Shown here: piece by piece, positions 43,674 through 54,543 of the stretch
How positions within the stretch are numbered: the first letter of the stretch is position 1
How the letters are laid out: each line of letters starts with the position of its first letter
Assembly (NCBI GenBank): GCA_963791545.1
Contig: CAWBSR010000015.1
Span: 682,001-746,000, forward strand
Reading direction: 5' to 3'
Origin: JALYXV01 sp963791545
GTDB lineage: Bacteria > Actinomycetota > Acidimicrobiia > Acidimicrobiales > Palsa-688
Length of the DNA stretch: 64,000 bases
The notes under the pieces: generated by a model
The model's database searches: none
Seen by the model: the letters and a program-made list of their open reading frames with translations, nothing else
What the model was told of the DNA's origin: nothing
Position numbers and translations under genes: made by a program

Positions 43674-46600
43674 GTGGGGGATTCCTTTACCCACCTGCAT
43701 CTGCACACCGAGTTCTCGATGCTGGACGGGGCGGCCCGGGTCAAGGATGTCATTCAGGCTGCCGCCGCCGACGGCCAGACGGCCATCGGCATCACCGACC
43801 ACGGCAACATGTACGGCGTCCTCGACTTCTACAAGGAAGCCCGGGCGGCCGGCATCAAGCCCATTATCGGGACCGAGGCCTACATGGCGGCCGAGACCCG
43901 CTTCGAGCGCCCCTCCCGGCGGGGGCGGGTGGACGACGGGGGCGGCGACGCCGCCGAGGGGGAGAAGCTCTACTACCACCTGACGCTGCTGGCCGAGACG
44001 ACGGCCGGTTACCGCAACTTGATGAAGCTCTCCAGCGCCGCCTTCCTGGAGGGCTACTACTACAAGCCCCGGGCCGACTGGGAGCTGCTCGAGCGCTATC
44101 ACGAGGGCGTCATCGCCACCACCGGCTGCCTGGGGGGTTTGGTTTTGCAGTCCCTGCTGCGAGGCGATTACGAGGCTGCCTGTGGCCACGCCTCCCGGCT
44201 CCAAGACATCTTCGGGCGCGACAGCCTCTTTGTCGAGCTGCAGGATCACGGCCTCGAGAAGCAACGCAAGACCAACCCCCAGCTGATCGACATCGCCAAG
44301 CGCATCGGGGCCCCGCTACTGGCGACCAACGACAGCCACTACACCCACCGTGGAGACGCGGTCGCCCACGACGCCCTCCTGTGTGTGCAGACGGGCTCGA
44401 CCATGGACGACCCCAACCGATTCAAGTTCGAGGGCGACGAGCACTATCTCAAGTCCTCGGCCGAGATGCGGTCCCTCTTCGGTGAACAGCCTGAGGCCTG
44501 CGACAACACCTTGTGGATCGCCCAGCGCGCCGATGTCACGATCGACTTCGGCAAACCCAAGCTGCCTTCTTTTCCCCGCCCTCCGGGATTCGACGACGCC
44601 GACAGCTACCTCCGCCATCTCGCCATGGAGGGAGCGACAGCCCGCTACGGGACACCGCTGCCCGAAAAGGTCCAGGCCCGCGTGGCGTACGAGCTCGGGG
44701 TCATCTCCGACATGGGTTTCTCCGACTACTTCCTGGTGGTGTGGGACCTGATCCACTACGCCCGCACCCGGGGGATCCGGGTCGGCCCCGGGCGGGGCAG
44801 CGCCGCCGGATGCTGCGTGGCCTACTGCCTGCGCATTGTGGACCTCGATCCCATCCGCTACGACTTGCTGTTCGAGCGCTTCCTGAACCCCGGCCGCCGG
44901 CAGATGCCCGATATCGACATGGACTTCGACGAGCGCTACCGGGGCGAGATGATCCGCTACGCCACCGAGCGCTACGGCTGGGACCACGTGGCCCAGATCG
45001 TCACCTTCTCGACGATCAAGGCCCGCGCCGCGGTACGTGACGCGGCGCGGGTGCTGGGCTTGCCCTACAGCGTCGGGGACCGAATCGCCAAGGCCATGCC
45101 GCCGCTCGTAATGGGACGCGACACCCCGTTGAGCGCCTGCCTGGAGGTCGTGGCGGGCCATGAGGACGGCTTCCACTCGGCCGTCGAGCTACGGGACATG
45201 TACGCCGTCGATCCTGACGCCAAAAAGGTGATCGACGTCGCCCGGGGGCTCGAAGGGCTGCGCCGCCAGGACGGCATCCACGCCGCCGCGGTGGTCATCT
45301 CCGCCGACCCCCTGACCGAGTACCTGCCCATCCAGCGCAAGCCCGACCCAGCCGGGCCCGCCGACGCCGCCCCCATCGTCACCCAGTACGAGATGCACGG
45401 CGTCGAGGAACTGGGCCTGCTCAAGATGGACTTCCTCGGCTTGCGCAACCTCTCGGTGCTGGAGCGGGCCCTCGACCTCATCGAGGCCAACACCGGCACC
45501 CGGCCCGACATCGACAACGTGGCCCTCGACGACCCCGCCGTCTTCGAGATGCTGCGCCGGGCCGACTCCATCGGGGTGTTCCAGCTGGAGGGGGCGCCCA
45601 TGCGGGCCCTCACCCGGGCTTTGGCCCCGACCAGCTTCGACGACATCTGCGCCCTGATCGCGCTCTACCGGCCCGGCCCCATGGCCGCCAACATGCACTA
45701 CGACTACGCCGACCGCAAGAACGGCCGCAAACCCATCACCTACCTCCACCCCGATATGGCGGAGGTGCTGGCCGAGACCCAGGGCCTGATGATCTATCAG
45801 GAGTCGATGATGCGGGTGGCCCAGCGCTTCGCCGGGTACTCGCTGGAAGAGGCCGACAACCTGCGCAAGGCGGCCGGCAAGAAGAACCGGGTCATCATGG
45901 CGCTGGAGCGGGAGAAGTTCGTGGCCGGAAGTGTCGCCACCGGCTACGGGGCCGAGCTCGGTTCCAAGCTGTTCGACGTCATCGAGCCCTTCGCCGACTA
46001 CGCCTTCAACAAGAGCCACAGCTACGGCTACGGGCTGGTCAGCTACCAGACCGCCTGGCTGAAGGCCAACTACCCGGTGGAGTACCTGGCCGCCCTGCTC
46101 ACCAGTGTCAAGGACGACAAGGACAAGACCGCCGTCTACCTCTCCGAGTGCCGGTCCCGGGGAATCGAGGTCCTGGTACCCGACGTCAACCTCTCAGTGG
46201 CCGAGTTCACCGCAGTGCGGGGGGGCGTGACCGGCGACAGATCCGGGTCCGGTGGTGCCATCCCCTTCGGGCTGGCGGCGGTCCGCAACGTTGGTGAGGG
46301 CCTGGTCGAGCGCATTGTCGCGGCCCGAGCCGAGGGAGGCCCGTTCAAGGACTTCTACGACTTCTGCGAGCGGGTCGACCCGGTGGTGCTCAACAAGCGC
46401 ACCATCGATTCGCTCATCAAGGCAGGGGCATTCGACTCTGTCGGCCACCCCCGCCAGGGCCTGTGCCTGGTCGCCGATCAGATCGTGGACCGGACGCTGG
46501 CCCGCCGGCGCGAGCGCGAGCAGGGGGTCATGAGCCTGTTCGGGGCCTTCCTCGATGACGGAACCGGGGGCGGGTCGCCTGTCTACGACGACACTCGGAT

Positions 46601-47252
46601 CCCCATCCCCGCCACCGATTTCGACAAGCGCCAGCGGCTGGTGTTCGAGAAGGAGATGTTGGGGCTCTACGTGAGCGACCACCCGCTGATCGGGGTGGAG
46701 GCGGCCCTCCGCCGCCACGTCGACGTTTCCGTGCGGGAGCTGCGGGAGCTGGGTGAGGGCGAGCTTCGCTGGGTCGGCGGGGTCATCACCGGCCTGACCC
46801 GCAAGTACACCAAGCGGGGGGAGCTGATGGCGACCTTCACCCTCGAAGACCTGCAAGCCACCCTCGACGTGTGGGTGTTCCCCCGGACCATGGGTGACAT
46901 CGGGCACCTGCTGGCCGACGACGCCGTCGTCTGTGTCCGGGGCCGGCTCGACCTGCGGGAGGACGAGCCCAAGTTGATCTGCATGGACATGAAGCGCCCC
47001 GACCTGGTGGACGACGAGTGCGAGCCCCTCCACCTGGTCCTCCCCCTCCACGCCCTGTCCGACGAACGGGTTACCCGGCTGAAGCAGCTGCTGGCCGACC
47101 ATCAGGGCCAGGCGCCGGTGTTTTTGCACGTGGGTACTAAGATCATTCGCTTGGCAGCCGAGTTCAACGTGAATGCTCGGGCGGGTCTTCTGGCCGAGTT
47201 GCGGGTGCTGTTGGGCGCCGGGTGCCTGCTGAGCAGCGGTGTCGCTCCGTGA
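43674..47252 (+). CDS. dnaE: DNA polymerase III alpha subunit DnaE (DnaE1)
   Basis: Replicative polymerase catalytic subunit. The 1192-residue protein begins with an intact PHP domain (FTHLHLHTEFSMLDG, ITDHGNMYG, NDSHYTHRGDA), which in actinobacteria supplies proofreading. The palm has GPGRGSAAGC and the catalytic aspartates D413 and D415 in QMPDIDMDFDERYRG. Then come YRPGPMA, helix-hairpin-helix segments (VRNVGEGLVERI) and an OB fold (RWVGGVITGLTRKYTKRGEL). Its full-length PHP domain and C-terminus favour DnaE1 over the mutagenic DnaE2. GTG start with GGAGG upstream, chosen because the PHP domain begins at once. Confidence 0.96.
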   Translation: MGDSFTHLHLHTEFSMLDGAARVKDVIQAAAADGQTAIGITDHGNMYGVLDFYKEARAAGIKPIIGTEAYMAAETRFERPSRRGRVDDGGGDAAEGEKLYYHLTLLAETTAGYRNLMKLSSAAFLEGYYYKPRADWELLERYHEGVIATTGCLGGLVLQSLLRGDYEAACGHASRLQDIFGRDSLFVELQDHGLEKQRKTNPQLIDIAKRIGAPLLATNDSHYTHRGDAVAHDALLCVQTGSTMDDPNRFKFEGDEHYLKSSAEMRSLFGEQPEACDNTLWIAQRADVTIDFGKPKLPSFPRPPGFDDADSYLRHLAMEGATARYGTPLPEKVQARVAYELGVISDMGFSDYFLVVWDLIHYARTRGIRVGPGRGSAAGCCVAYCLRIVDLDPIRYDLLFERFLNPGRRQMPDIDMDFDERYRGEMIRYATERYGWDHVAQIVTFSTIKARAAVRDAARVLGLPYSVGDRIAKAMPPLVMGRDTPLSACLEVVAGHEDGFHSAVELRDMYAVDPDAKKVIDVARGLEGLRRQDGIHAAAVVISADPLTEYLPIQRKPDPAGPADAAPIVTQYEMHGVEELGLLKMDFLGLRNLSVLERALDLIEANTGTRPDIDNVALDDPAVFEMLRRADSIGVFQLEGAPMRALTRALAPTSFDDICALIALYRPGPMAANMHYDYADRKNGRKPITYLHPDMAEVLAETQGLMIYQESMMRVAQRFAGYSLEEADNLRKAAGKKNRVIMALEREKFVAGSVATGYGAELGSKLFDVIEPFADYAFNKSHSYGYGLVSYQTAWLKANYPVEYLAALLTSVKDDKDKTAVYLSECRSRGIEVLVPDVNLSVAEFTAVRGGVTGDRSGSGGAIPFGLAAVRNVGEGLVERIVAARAEGGPFKDFYDFCERVDPVVLNKRTIDSLIKAGAFDSVGHPRQGLCLVADQIVDRTLARRREREQGVMSLFGAFLDDGTGGGSPVYDDTRIPIPATDFDKRQRLVFEKEMLGLYVSDHPLIGVEAALRRHVDVSVRELRELGEGELRWVGGVITGLTRKYTKRGELMATFTLEDLQATLDVWVFPRTMGDIGHLLADDAVVCVRGRLDLREDEPKLICMDMKRPDLVDDECEPLHLVLPLHALSDERVTRLKQLLADHQGQAPVFLHVGTKIIRLAAEFNVNARAGLLAELRVLLGAGCLLSSGVAP

Positions 47253-47347
47253 CCGGTGCGACGGCCGCGATTGCCTTTTGGAGAAAAGGACCCAAAACCG
47301 CGTAAACTTACCGGGTACCCCAAGCGGAGGAGACGACCTGTAGGGAG

Positions 47348-48019
47348 ATGGCGATCGACGTCGGGACCAAGGACTGCACAGCCCTCAGCGATACCGAGCT
47401 GGCCGAGATGGCGGACATCTGCCTCGACGGGCCCGCGGGCTTCGACATCGGCCTACTGTCCAAGCAGCGGGATGTCTGGGTACTGATCACCCAGGGCTAC
47501 GAAGGAGGAAAGCTGGTTGGCTTCTCCTTCTGCACCCTGGAGCGCATCGGGGGGACTCCATGCCTGCTCTGGGGCCTGGCCTCGGTGAAACGCACCCAGA
47601 AACGGGAGGCCGTGCTCCGGGCCCTGACCGCAGACCAGTTCCGGCGGGCGGTGCTGGCGTTCCCCGACGAGGATGTGCTGATCGGGACCCGCTTCATCGA
47701 GCCCGGCGCCTTTGTGGCCTTCGACGGCCTTGAGGACATCTGCCCGCGTCCCGCTCATAAGGCCAGCGGTGAGGAGCGGGCCTGGAGCCGACGGTTGGCC
47801 AAGCGCTTCGGGGCCGAAGGGCGGATCAACGACCGCAGCTTCGTGGTCGAGGGCGACAGCAACCCCGTCGGGGTGTTCGACTACAGCCCGCTGGAGGAGA
47901 ATCAGGCTCCCGCCGAGGTAGCCGAGTTCTTCGCCCCCGTCCACCGTGACCGGGGGGACGTCCTCATCGCCTTCGGTTGGGGCATGGCCGAAGACCTGGC
48001 CTCGCGCTACGGCCCCTGA
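47348..48019 (+). CDS. conserved hypothetical protein
   Basis: A 223-residue soluble acidic protein that I do not recognise. It contains VWVLITQGYEGGKLVGFSFC, TLERIGGTPCLLWGLASV and SFVVEGDSNPVGVFDYSP. The alternating strands and the GKLVGFSF...LLWGLASVKRT segment look like an alpha-beta acyltransferase-like fold, but no acetyl-CoA loop is evident, so no function is proposed. The ATG has GGAGGAG about 20 bases upstream and GGGAG next to it. It follows dnaE by 95 bp and is followed by a hairpin. Confidence 0.7.
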   Translation: MAIDVGTKDCTALSDTELAEMADICLDGPAGFDIGLLSKQRDVWVLITQGYEGGKLVGFSFCTLERIGGTPCLLWGLASVKRTQKREAVLRALTADQFRRAVLAFPDEDVLIGTRFIEPGAFVAFDGLEDICPRPAHKASGEERAWSRRLAKRFGAEGRINDRSFVVEGDSNPVGVFDYSPLEENQAPAEVAEFFAPVHRDRGDVLIAFGWGMAEDLASRYGP

Positions 48020-48025
48020 TCCGCC

Positions 48026-48053
48026 GGGCCGGCTACCTCACACGAGCCGGCCC
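48026..48053 (+). terminator. 8-bp stem terminator-like hairpin
   Basis: GGGCCGGC (48026-48033) and GCCGGCCC (48046-48053) pair perfectly with a 12-base loop, 7 bp after the stop of the preceding gene. It lies between two convergent genes. The following 48056-48105 is low-complexity GTCTGTCC-type sequence with no coding signal. Confidence 0.5.
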
Positions 48054-48151
48054 GCCGGCCCGTCTGTCCGTCTGTCCGTCTTTCGGTCTGTCCGTTTGGG
48101 CGACTGCCCGATCCCCCTCTGCGTCTACGCGACCCGGAGAGGAGGTCGTGG

Positions 48152-48829
48152 CTACGGGCGGGGGAGGAGAGCGGCCACCACCTTGTGGCAGTGTCCTTCG
48201 ATGGGCGGCGCCAGGGCCACCAGGAGCCGCTCGCCCTTGCCTGAGTCGACTCGGCTGCGCCCGGCGGCGGCCAGGAGCCGGGCCAGGCGACGGTCGACGC
48301 AGGGCAGTTCCACCGGCACGCCCCGCCAGCGCAGCAGGCACGACAGCACCCCGTCGCGCAGGCGGATGACCGCAGGTCCCTCGGGTTCGACCACCGCGAT
48401 CGAGGGATAGTCCGCAGTCCGCTGCCAGAACGGGATGGCGGGCCCGTGAAGGGCCAGCAATGGCTGGTCGGGCGGGTGCACCAACGCCCGCAGGTACCGC
48501 TCGGCCCGCTTGCCGGTGATGCGCCCCACCCGCTCGGGGGCGTCGCTGAGCGCCACCGCCTCGGGCTGGGACGGGTCGGGGAGCAGGTCGATCACGTCGT
48601 CCAAGGTCCCGCCGACCACGTCGTAGGGACGCAACTCGTCATCGATCGGTACCGGGCTCCACGCCCGCACCAGGGCACCGGAAACGAGATCGATCCCTTC
48701 GCAATGGTCGGTATCGACCGCCAGAACGAGCAGTTCCAGCGTCGTTCCTGGGATATTGCTGCGGCGGGGAAGCGCCTCGGCTTCGGGCGCCATCGGAATG
48801 AAAACGGAGCGGGCAGAGGTCGATTGCAC
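48152..48829 (-). CDS. conserved hypothetical protein
   Basis: A 225-residue soluble protein of unrecognised family. It contains LELLVLAVDTDHCEGIDLVS, ALVRAWSPVP, YDVVGGTLDDVIDLLPDPSQ, and a C-terminal part with LRDGVLSCLLRWRGVPVELP and LVALAPPIEGHCHKVVAALL. Conserved-looking hydrophobic strands and normal codon use support a real gene. GTG 48829 is the first start; ATG 48793 is an alternative nearer the patterned part. Convergent with the gene at 47348. No operon partner is seen. Confidence 0.6.
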   Translation of the reverse strand: MQSTSARSVFIPMAPEAEALPRRSNIPGTTLELLVLAVDTDHCEGIDLVSGALVRAWSPVPIDDELRPYDVVGGTLDDVIDLLPDPSQPEAVALSDAPERVGRITGKRAERYLRALVHPPDQPLLALHGPAIPFWQRTADYPSIAVVEPEGPAVIRLRDGVLSCLLRWRGVPVELPCVDRRLARLLAAAGRSRVDSGKGERLLVALAPPIEGHCHKVVAALLPRP

Positions 48830-49016
48830 GAGGCCTCATCTTGGCCGCTAAGGGCTTCCAGCTGGTGGATACCGGAACCGAGCATCGGCAATCACATGTC
48901 AAATGGCCCGAAGTGTGTGCCGCGGATATTCGAACGGATAAATCTCACGATCCGGCTTGGCACCTCGGTAATGGCGACGGCAGTGTAGTTGCCAACCACG
49001 GCGCTATCTGGGGTTC

Positions 49017-49253
49017 ATGACCGTCTTCCCCGATGACTCGGCCACCATTCCGCTGGCTGCCGATATCACCTGGGCCGCCCATCAGACCGTCGGCAACCTG
49101 ACGTGGCCAACCTCGGTTCGACGGCCGCATTGGCGCTGTTCAACGGCAGCAACGGCAGCACCGGCAGCACCGACGTGGTCAGGGACATTGTCGGGTACTA
49201 CACCACCTCGCCGACCGGCAAGGCCCAGGTGGCCCATCGCTGGATCGAGTAGC
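49017..49253 (+). pseudogene. frameshifted C-terminal remnant of a secreted surface protein
   Basis: From the ATG at 49017 the frame reads SATIPLAADITWAAHQTVGN, then loses sense near 49100. Another frame continues DVANLGSTAALALFNGSNGS, then TDVVRDIVGYYTTSPTG, and ends with a TAG at 49251-49253. Joined, this is the (F/W)xAxQTVxNLxxxxLGxxGxxxxxNxxGSTDVxxDVxGYY unit repeated in large actinobacterial secreted beta-propeller or adhesin-like proteins. One frameshift and loss of the N-terminal part mark it as decayed. The 48830-49016 stretch before it shows no recognisable gene. Confidence 0.6.
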
Positions 49254-49262
49254 CACCGGTGG

Positions 49263-51236
<1,974 letters not shown>

Positions 51237-51301
51237 CAGCCTACGAGTGCCCGGCTGCGTCGCCGACGGCGGGCCACCCCGGCGGCGGGTAGGGTCGCCG
51301 G

Positions 51302-51490
51302 GTGGACGAGATACCTTTGGAGGCATCCCCTGAGGATGTTGTCGAGCAGCGGGCCGAGGTGCTACCGGCCGGTATCGACGACGACCACGTACCGGCCCCG
51401 GCTCCCGCCGACCTTCCACTTGAGGCCGACCCTGCCGATGTCGCCCAGCAGCTGGCCGAGGTGCCGCTGAGCGACGACGACTGGGCCTAG
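51302..51490 (+). CDS. small acidic hypothetical protein
   Basis: A 62-residue, strongly acidic protein with two similar halves: PLEASPEDVVEQRAEVLP and PLEADPADVAQQLAEVPL. Each has the pattern EA-x-P-x-DV-x-x-Q. The tail is SDDDWA. Short proteins with an EADPADVxEQ motif are widespread in actinobacteria, but no function is known. GTG start; it lies 17 bp upstream of the dehydrogenase gene, and the two may be co-transcribed. Confidence 0.6.
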   Translation: MDEIPLEASPEDVVEQRAEVLPAGIDDDHVPAPAPADLPLEADPADVAQQLAEVPLSDDDWA

Positions 51491-51507
51491 CCCGGGGATC
51501 AGCTCCT

Positions 51508-52263
51508 ATGGATCTGCGCCTGGATGGCAAGGTGGCCCTCGTCACCGGCGGCTCGCGAGGTATCGGGCGGGCCATCGCGGCGGCGCTGGCGGCCTCGGGG
51601 GCGACGGTCATGATCTCGAGCCGCAAGGCGGCGGCGCTGGAGGAGGCGGCCTCGCTCATGGAGGGGAAGGTGGGGTGGTTCGCCGCCAATGCGGGCGACG
51701 CGGCCGCCGCCGGGGCGTGCGTGGCCGCCACCGTGGAGCGTTTTGGGGCTGTCGACATCCTGGTGAACAACGCCGCCACCAACCCCTACCTGGGACCGCT
51801 GATCGACATCGATCAGCCCCGGGCCGACAAGATCGTCCGGGTCAACCAGTGGGCGGTCCTGCACTGGACCCAGCTGGCCTACCAGGCGTGGATGCGGGAG
51901 CACGGGGGATCGGTCATCAACCTGGCGTCCATTGGCGGCATCGGGGTGGAACCGGCGATCGGGTACTACAACGTGACCAAGGCAGCCGTCATCCATCTGA
52001 CCCGGCACCTGGCCAGCGAGCTGGGTCCCGGTGTGCGGGTCAATGCCATCGCCCCGGGGCTGGTGAAGACGGACCTGGCCCGGGCCCTCTGGGAGTCGTA
52101 CGGCGAAGCCATCGCTTCCCGCCTCCCGCTGCGGCGGCTGGGGGACCCCGAGGACATCGCGGGAGCCGCGGTGTTCCTGGCCAGCGACGCCGCCCGCTGG
52201 ATCACAGGCACGACGATGATCATCGACGGGGGAGCCCTCGTCAGCCCGGTCGGCCTCGCCTAG
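51508..52263 (+). CDS. short-chain dehydrogenase/reductase (SDR family)
   Basis: A 251-residue NAD(P)-dependent oxidoreductase of the classical SDR type. Cofactor loop VTGGSRGIGRAIAAAL, NNAATNPY, the catalytic serine in NLASIGGIG, YxxxK in YYNVTKAAVIHLTRH, and C-terminal RLGDPEDIAGAAVFLASDAA with ITGTTMIIDGG. The arrangement is like FabG and glucose dehydrogenases; the substrate cannot be assigned. A strong bidirectional hairpin follows the stop. Confidence 0.92.
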   Translation: MDLRLDGKVALVTGGSRGIGRAIAAALAASGATVMISSRKAAALEEAASLMEGKVGWFAANAGDAAAAGACVAATVERFGAVDILVNNAATNPYLGPLIDIDQPRADKIVRVNQWAVLHWTQLAYQAWMREHGGSVINLASIGGIGVEPAIGYYNVTKAAVIHLTRHLASELGPGVRVNAIAPGLVKTDLARALWESYGEAIASRLPLRRLGDPEDIAGAAVFLASDAARWITGTTMIIDGGALVSPVGLA

Positions 52264-52280
52264 GAAGGCGAGAATCAGTA

Positions 52281-52330
52281 GGGGTGCGCTGACAAATCCG
52301 CGTGTACACCCGGATTTGTCAGCGCCCCCC
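52281..52330. terminator. 20-bp stem bidirectional terminator-like palindrome
   Basis: GGGGTGCGCTGACAAATCCG (52281-52300) and its complement at 52311-52330 pair with one mismatch. The ten-base loop contains the self-complementary octamer GTGTACAC. It lies between the convergent SDR and menE genes. Downstream of the right arm is ACGAAAAAGG, which gives a U-run for minus-strand transcripts only in part. Confidence 0.7.
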
Positions 52331-52395
52331 CACGAAAAAGGCCAATGAGAGCGGAATCGCGGGCCCCGGGCGGAGGCGGGTTGGCGCCCACCTGT

Positions 52396-53523
52396 TCAGC
52401 CCAGATCTTGGCGGCGCAGCTTCCCCAGTGCGGTCTTCGGGAGGGAATCGACCACGATCAACTCCTGGGGGGCGGCCCACGGGCCCAGCTGTCCCTTGAC
52501 CAGGTCCCGGAGGGCGGCGAGGACCGGCGGATCGGCCGGGTTGGCCGGGACGACCCAGGCCACCACCCGCTGGCCCCACTCGGCGTCGGCGCGACCGGCC
52601 ACCACGACCTCGGCCACGGCGGGATCACGGCGGAGCACGGACTCCACGGCGGCGGGCCAGACGTTCTCACCACCGGTAATGATCAGGTCGGACACACGGC
52701 CGCGTACGACGAGCCGCCCGCCCGGCCCCGGCCCCGGTTGCCACTCGCCGGCATCGCCGGTCAGGAACCACCCCTCGTCGTCGAGTGGCACCGTCCCGTC
52801 CCGATAGGCGCGGAGCAACATCGGCCCCCGCAGCCGGATCGCCCCGCTGGCGTCGATCGCGACCCCGACGCCATCGAGGGGAATGCCGTCGTAGACCACC
52901 CCGCTGCCGGTTTCGGTCATGCCGTAGGTTGTGACCGCGTTGGGGGGAAGTTCCTCGGGCGGTGGCGGGGCCGATCCGCCCAGCACCACGGTGTGGAAAC
53001 GCCCCGCCGAGACCCGGTGCAGGACGGCTGGTACCAGCGAGACCAGGACCGAGGGACCGGCCGCCGCCTCGACCAAGGTCGCGTCGAAACCGGGGTGGAC
53101 CTCGAGCGGGGTACCGGTGACCAGGGCGCGGGTCACCACGGACAACCCGCCCACGTGGCTCAACGGCAGGCAGGCCAGCCACCGGTGCCGGACCGGGTCC
53201 ACCCCGAGCCGGGCGCTGGTCGCGGCGGCCGAGGCAGCCACCGCAGCGTGGGTGAGGACAACTCCCTTGGGCTTGCCGGTCGTCCCGCTGGTGGCCACGA
53301 CGAGCGCATCGCCCTCCTCGACGGGCCGGCCACCGTCGACATTGGTGCGGCCCGACGCGTCCACCACGGCGGCTGGCGCCAGGGTCGCAAACAGTTGCCG
53401 CCGGGCGGGCGGGGGCAGCCGCTGATCGACGGGGAGCACCGCGTCACCCTGGTCCCAGGCCCGCTGCAGGGCGTCAACAAAAGCCGGCCCTCCGGGTAGG
53501 TCGATCGCAACCAGGGAAGGCAC
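52396..53523 (-). CDS. menE: o-succinylbenzoate-CoA ligase MenE
   Basis: Adenylate-forming enzyme that activates o-succinylbenzoate for menaquinone synthesis. The 375-residue protein is short for the class, as MenE of actinobacteria usually is. Motifs: VVATSGTTGKPKGVVLTHAA (P-loop), LPLSHVGG, TTYGMTETGSGV, GWFLTGDAGEW, GRVSDLIITGGENVWP and the C-terminal lysine region PKTALGKLRR. GTG start. It is the first gene of the men locus; menA follows divergently after a REP-like palindrome. Confidence 0.93.
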   Translation of the reverse strand: MPSLVAIDLPGGPAFVDALQRAWDQGDAVLPVDQRLPPPARRQLFATLAPAAVVDASGRTNVDGGRPVEEGDALVVATSGTTGKPKGVVLTHAAVAASAAATSARLGVDPVRHRWLACLPLSHVGGLSVVTRALVTGTPLEVHPGFDATLVEAAAGPSVLVSLVPAVLHRVSAGRFHTVVLGGSAPPPPEELPPNAVTTYGMTETGSGVVYDGIPLDGVGVAIDASGAIRLRGPMLLRAYRDGTVPLDDEGWFLTGDAGEWQPGPGPGGRLVVRGRVSDLIITGGENVWPAAVESVLRRDPAVAEVVVAGRADAEWGQRVVAWVVPANPADPPVLAALRDLVKGQLGPWAAPQELIVVDSLPKTALGKLRRQDLG

Positions 53524-53559
53524 GATGCATTCAGCGCGACGAGCAGGAACGAGGATCGG

Positions 53560-53603
53560 GTTTTGCCAAAAAGTGTTGTCCTGACATCACTTTTTGGCAG
53601 AAC
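53560..53603. repeat. REP-like palindrome, copy 2 (menE-menA intergenic)
   Basis: GTTTTGCCAAAAAGT (53560-53574) and ACTTTTTGGCAGAAC (53589-53603) are the same 15-base arms as copy 1 in ftsI. The 14-base centre GTTGTCCTGACATC extends the pairing (GTTGTC with GACATC, one mismatch), so the element is an almost continuous hairpin. It is located between divergent menE and menA. Confidence 0.88.
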
Positions 53604-53685
53604 CGGTCGAAAGCCACCCGGCCACTGCCGGCCACCTCGTACGTCGGTCGGCTCATCGTGGAAAAAGGGTAGCTTTCCTCCCACC

Positions 53686-54543
53686 ATGAACCGCTGGATC
53701 GCCGGCGCCCGGCCCCGCACGCTGCCGGCCTCGGTGATCCCGGTGGCCGTCGGCACCGCCGTGGCGGCGGCGTCCCGGGACGCCATCTGGTGGCGGGCGG
53801 GTGCCGCCCTCATCGTGTCGGTGGCCATCCAGGTCGGAACCAACTACGCCAACGACTACAGCGATGGCAAGCGGGGAACCGACGCGGTCCGGGTGGGCCC
53901 GGTCCGCCTGGTCGCCTCGGGCCTGGCGTCTCCCGATTCCGTCAAGCGGGCCGCCCTCATCGCCTTCGCGGTGGCCGCCCTGGCCGGCCTGGCCCTGGCC
54001 GCCGTCGCCGGTTGGTGGCTGATCGCAGTCGGTGCCGCCTGCCTGGCGGCGGGATGGCTCTATACCGGCGGGCCCCGCCCCTACGGCTACGCCGGCCTGG
54101 GCGAGCTGTTCGTGTTCGTGTTCTTCGGCCTGGTGGCCACGACCGCCACCGCCTACGTCCAGACGGGCCGGATCACCGGCCTCGCCCTGCTGGCGTCGAT
54201 CCCCATGGGGCTCCTGGCGGTGGCGCTACTCGTCGTCAACAACCTGCGGGACATCCCCGGCGACACCACGGCGGGCAAGAACACCCTGGCGGTGCGCCTC
54301 GGCGCCCCCGCCACCCGCATCCTGTACACCTCGACCATCGCCGGGGCCTTCGTGGCGGTGCCACTCGTCGCCCTGGTCCGGCCGTGGGCCCTCTTGGCCC
54401 TGGCCGCGGTGCCGTTGGCGGTCCTGCCGGTCCGCCGGGTCCTGTCCCGGGAGGCCGGCCGGGGCCTGGTTGCGGTACTCCAGGCGACGGGGCGGTTGCA
54501 GTTGGTCTTCGGTTTCCTGCTGGCCGCCGGGATCGCCCTTTAG
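53686..54543 (+). CDS. menA: 1,4-dihydroxy-2-naphthoate polyprenyltransferase MenA
   Basis: Integral membrane UbiA-family prenyltransferase that joins DHNA to a polyprenyl diphosphate, giving demethylmenaquinone. The 285-residue protein starts WIAGARPRTLPASVIPVAVG and has eight or nine membrane helices. The two aspartate-rich motifs are NYANDYSDGKRGTD and NNLRDIPGDTTAGKNTLAVR. ATG 53686 is chosen; the frame extending back to 53563 runs through the palindrome. Its stop overlaps the menH stop (convergent, 4 bp). Confidence 0.94.
   Translation: MNRWIAGARPRTLPASVIPVAVGTAVAAASRDAIWWRAGAALIVSVAIQVGTNYANDYSDGKRGTDAVRVGPVRLVASGLASPDSVKRAALIAFAVAALAGLALAAVAGWWLIAVGAACLAAGWLYTGGPRPYGYAGLGELFVFVFFGLVATTATAYVQTGRITGLALLASIPMGLLAVALLVVNNLRDIPGDTTAGKNTLAVRLGAPATRILYTSTIAGAFVAVPLVALVRPWALLALAAVPLAVLPVRRVLSREAGRGLVAVLQATGRLQLVFGFLLAAGIAL

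Noticed and set aside
47271..47308. Promoter upstream of the 47348 gene (TTGGAG...TAAACT)
   Set aside because: The spacer is 19 bases and the -35 is poor; too weak to list as a feature.
48056..48105. GTCTGTCC-type short tandem repeat
   Set aside because: Imperfect and brief, with no coding or structural signal; noted only as low-complexity spacer.
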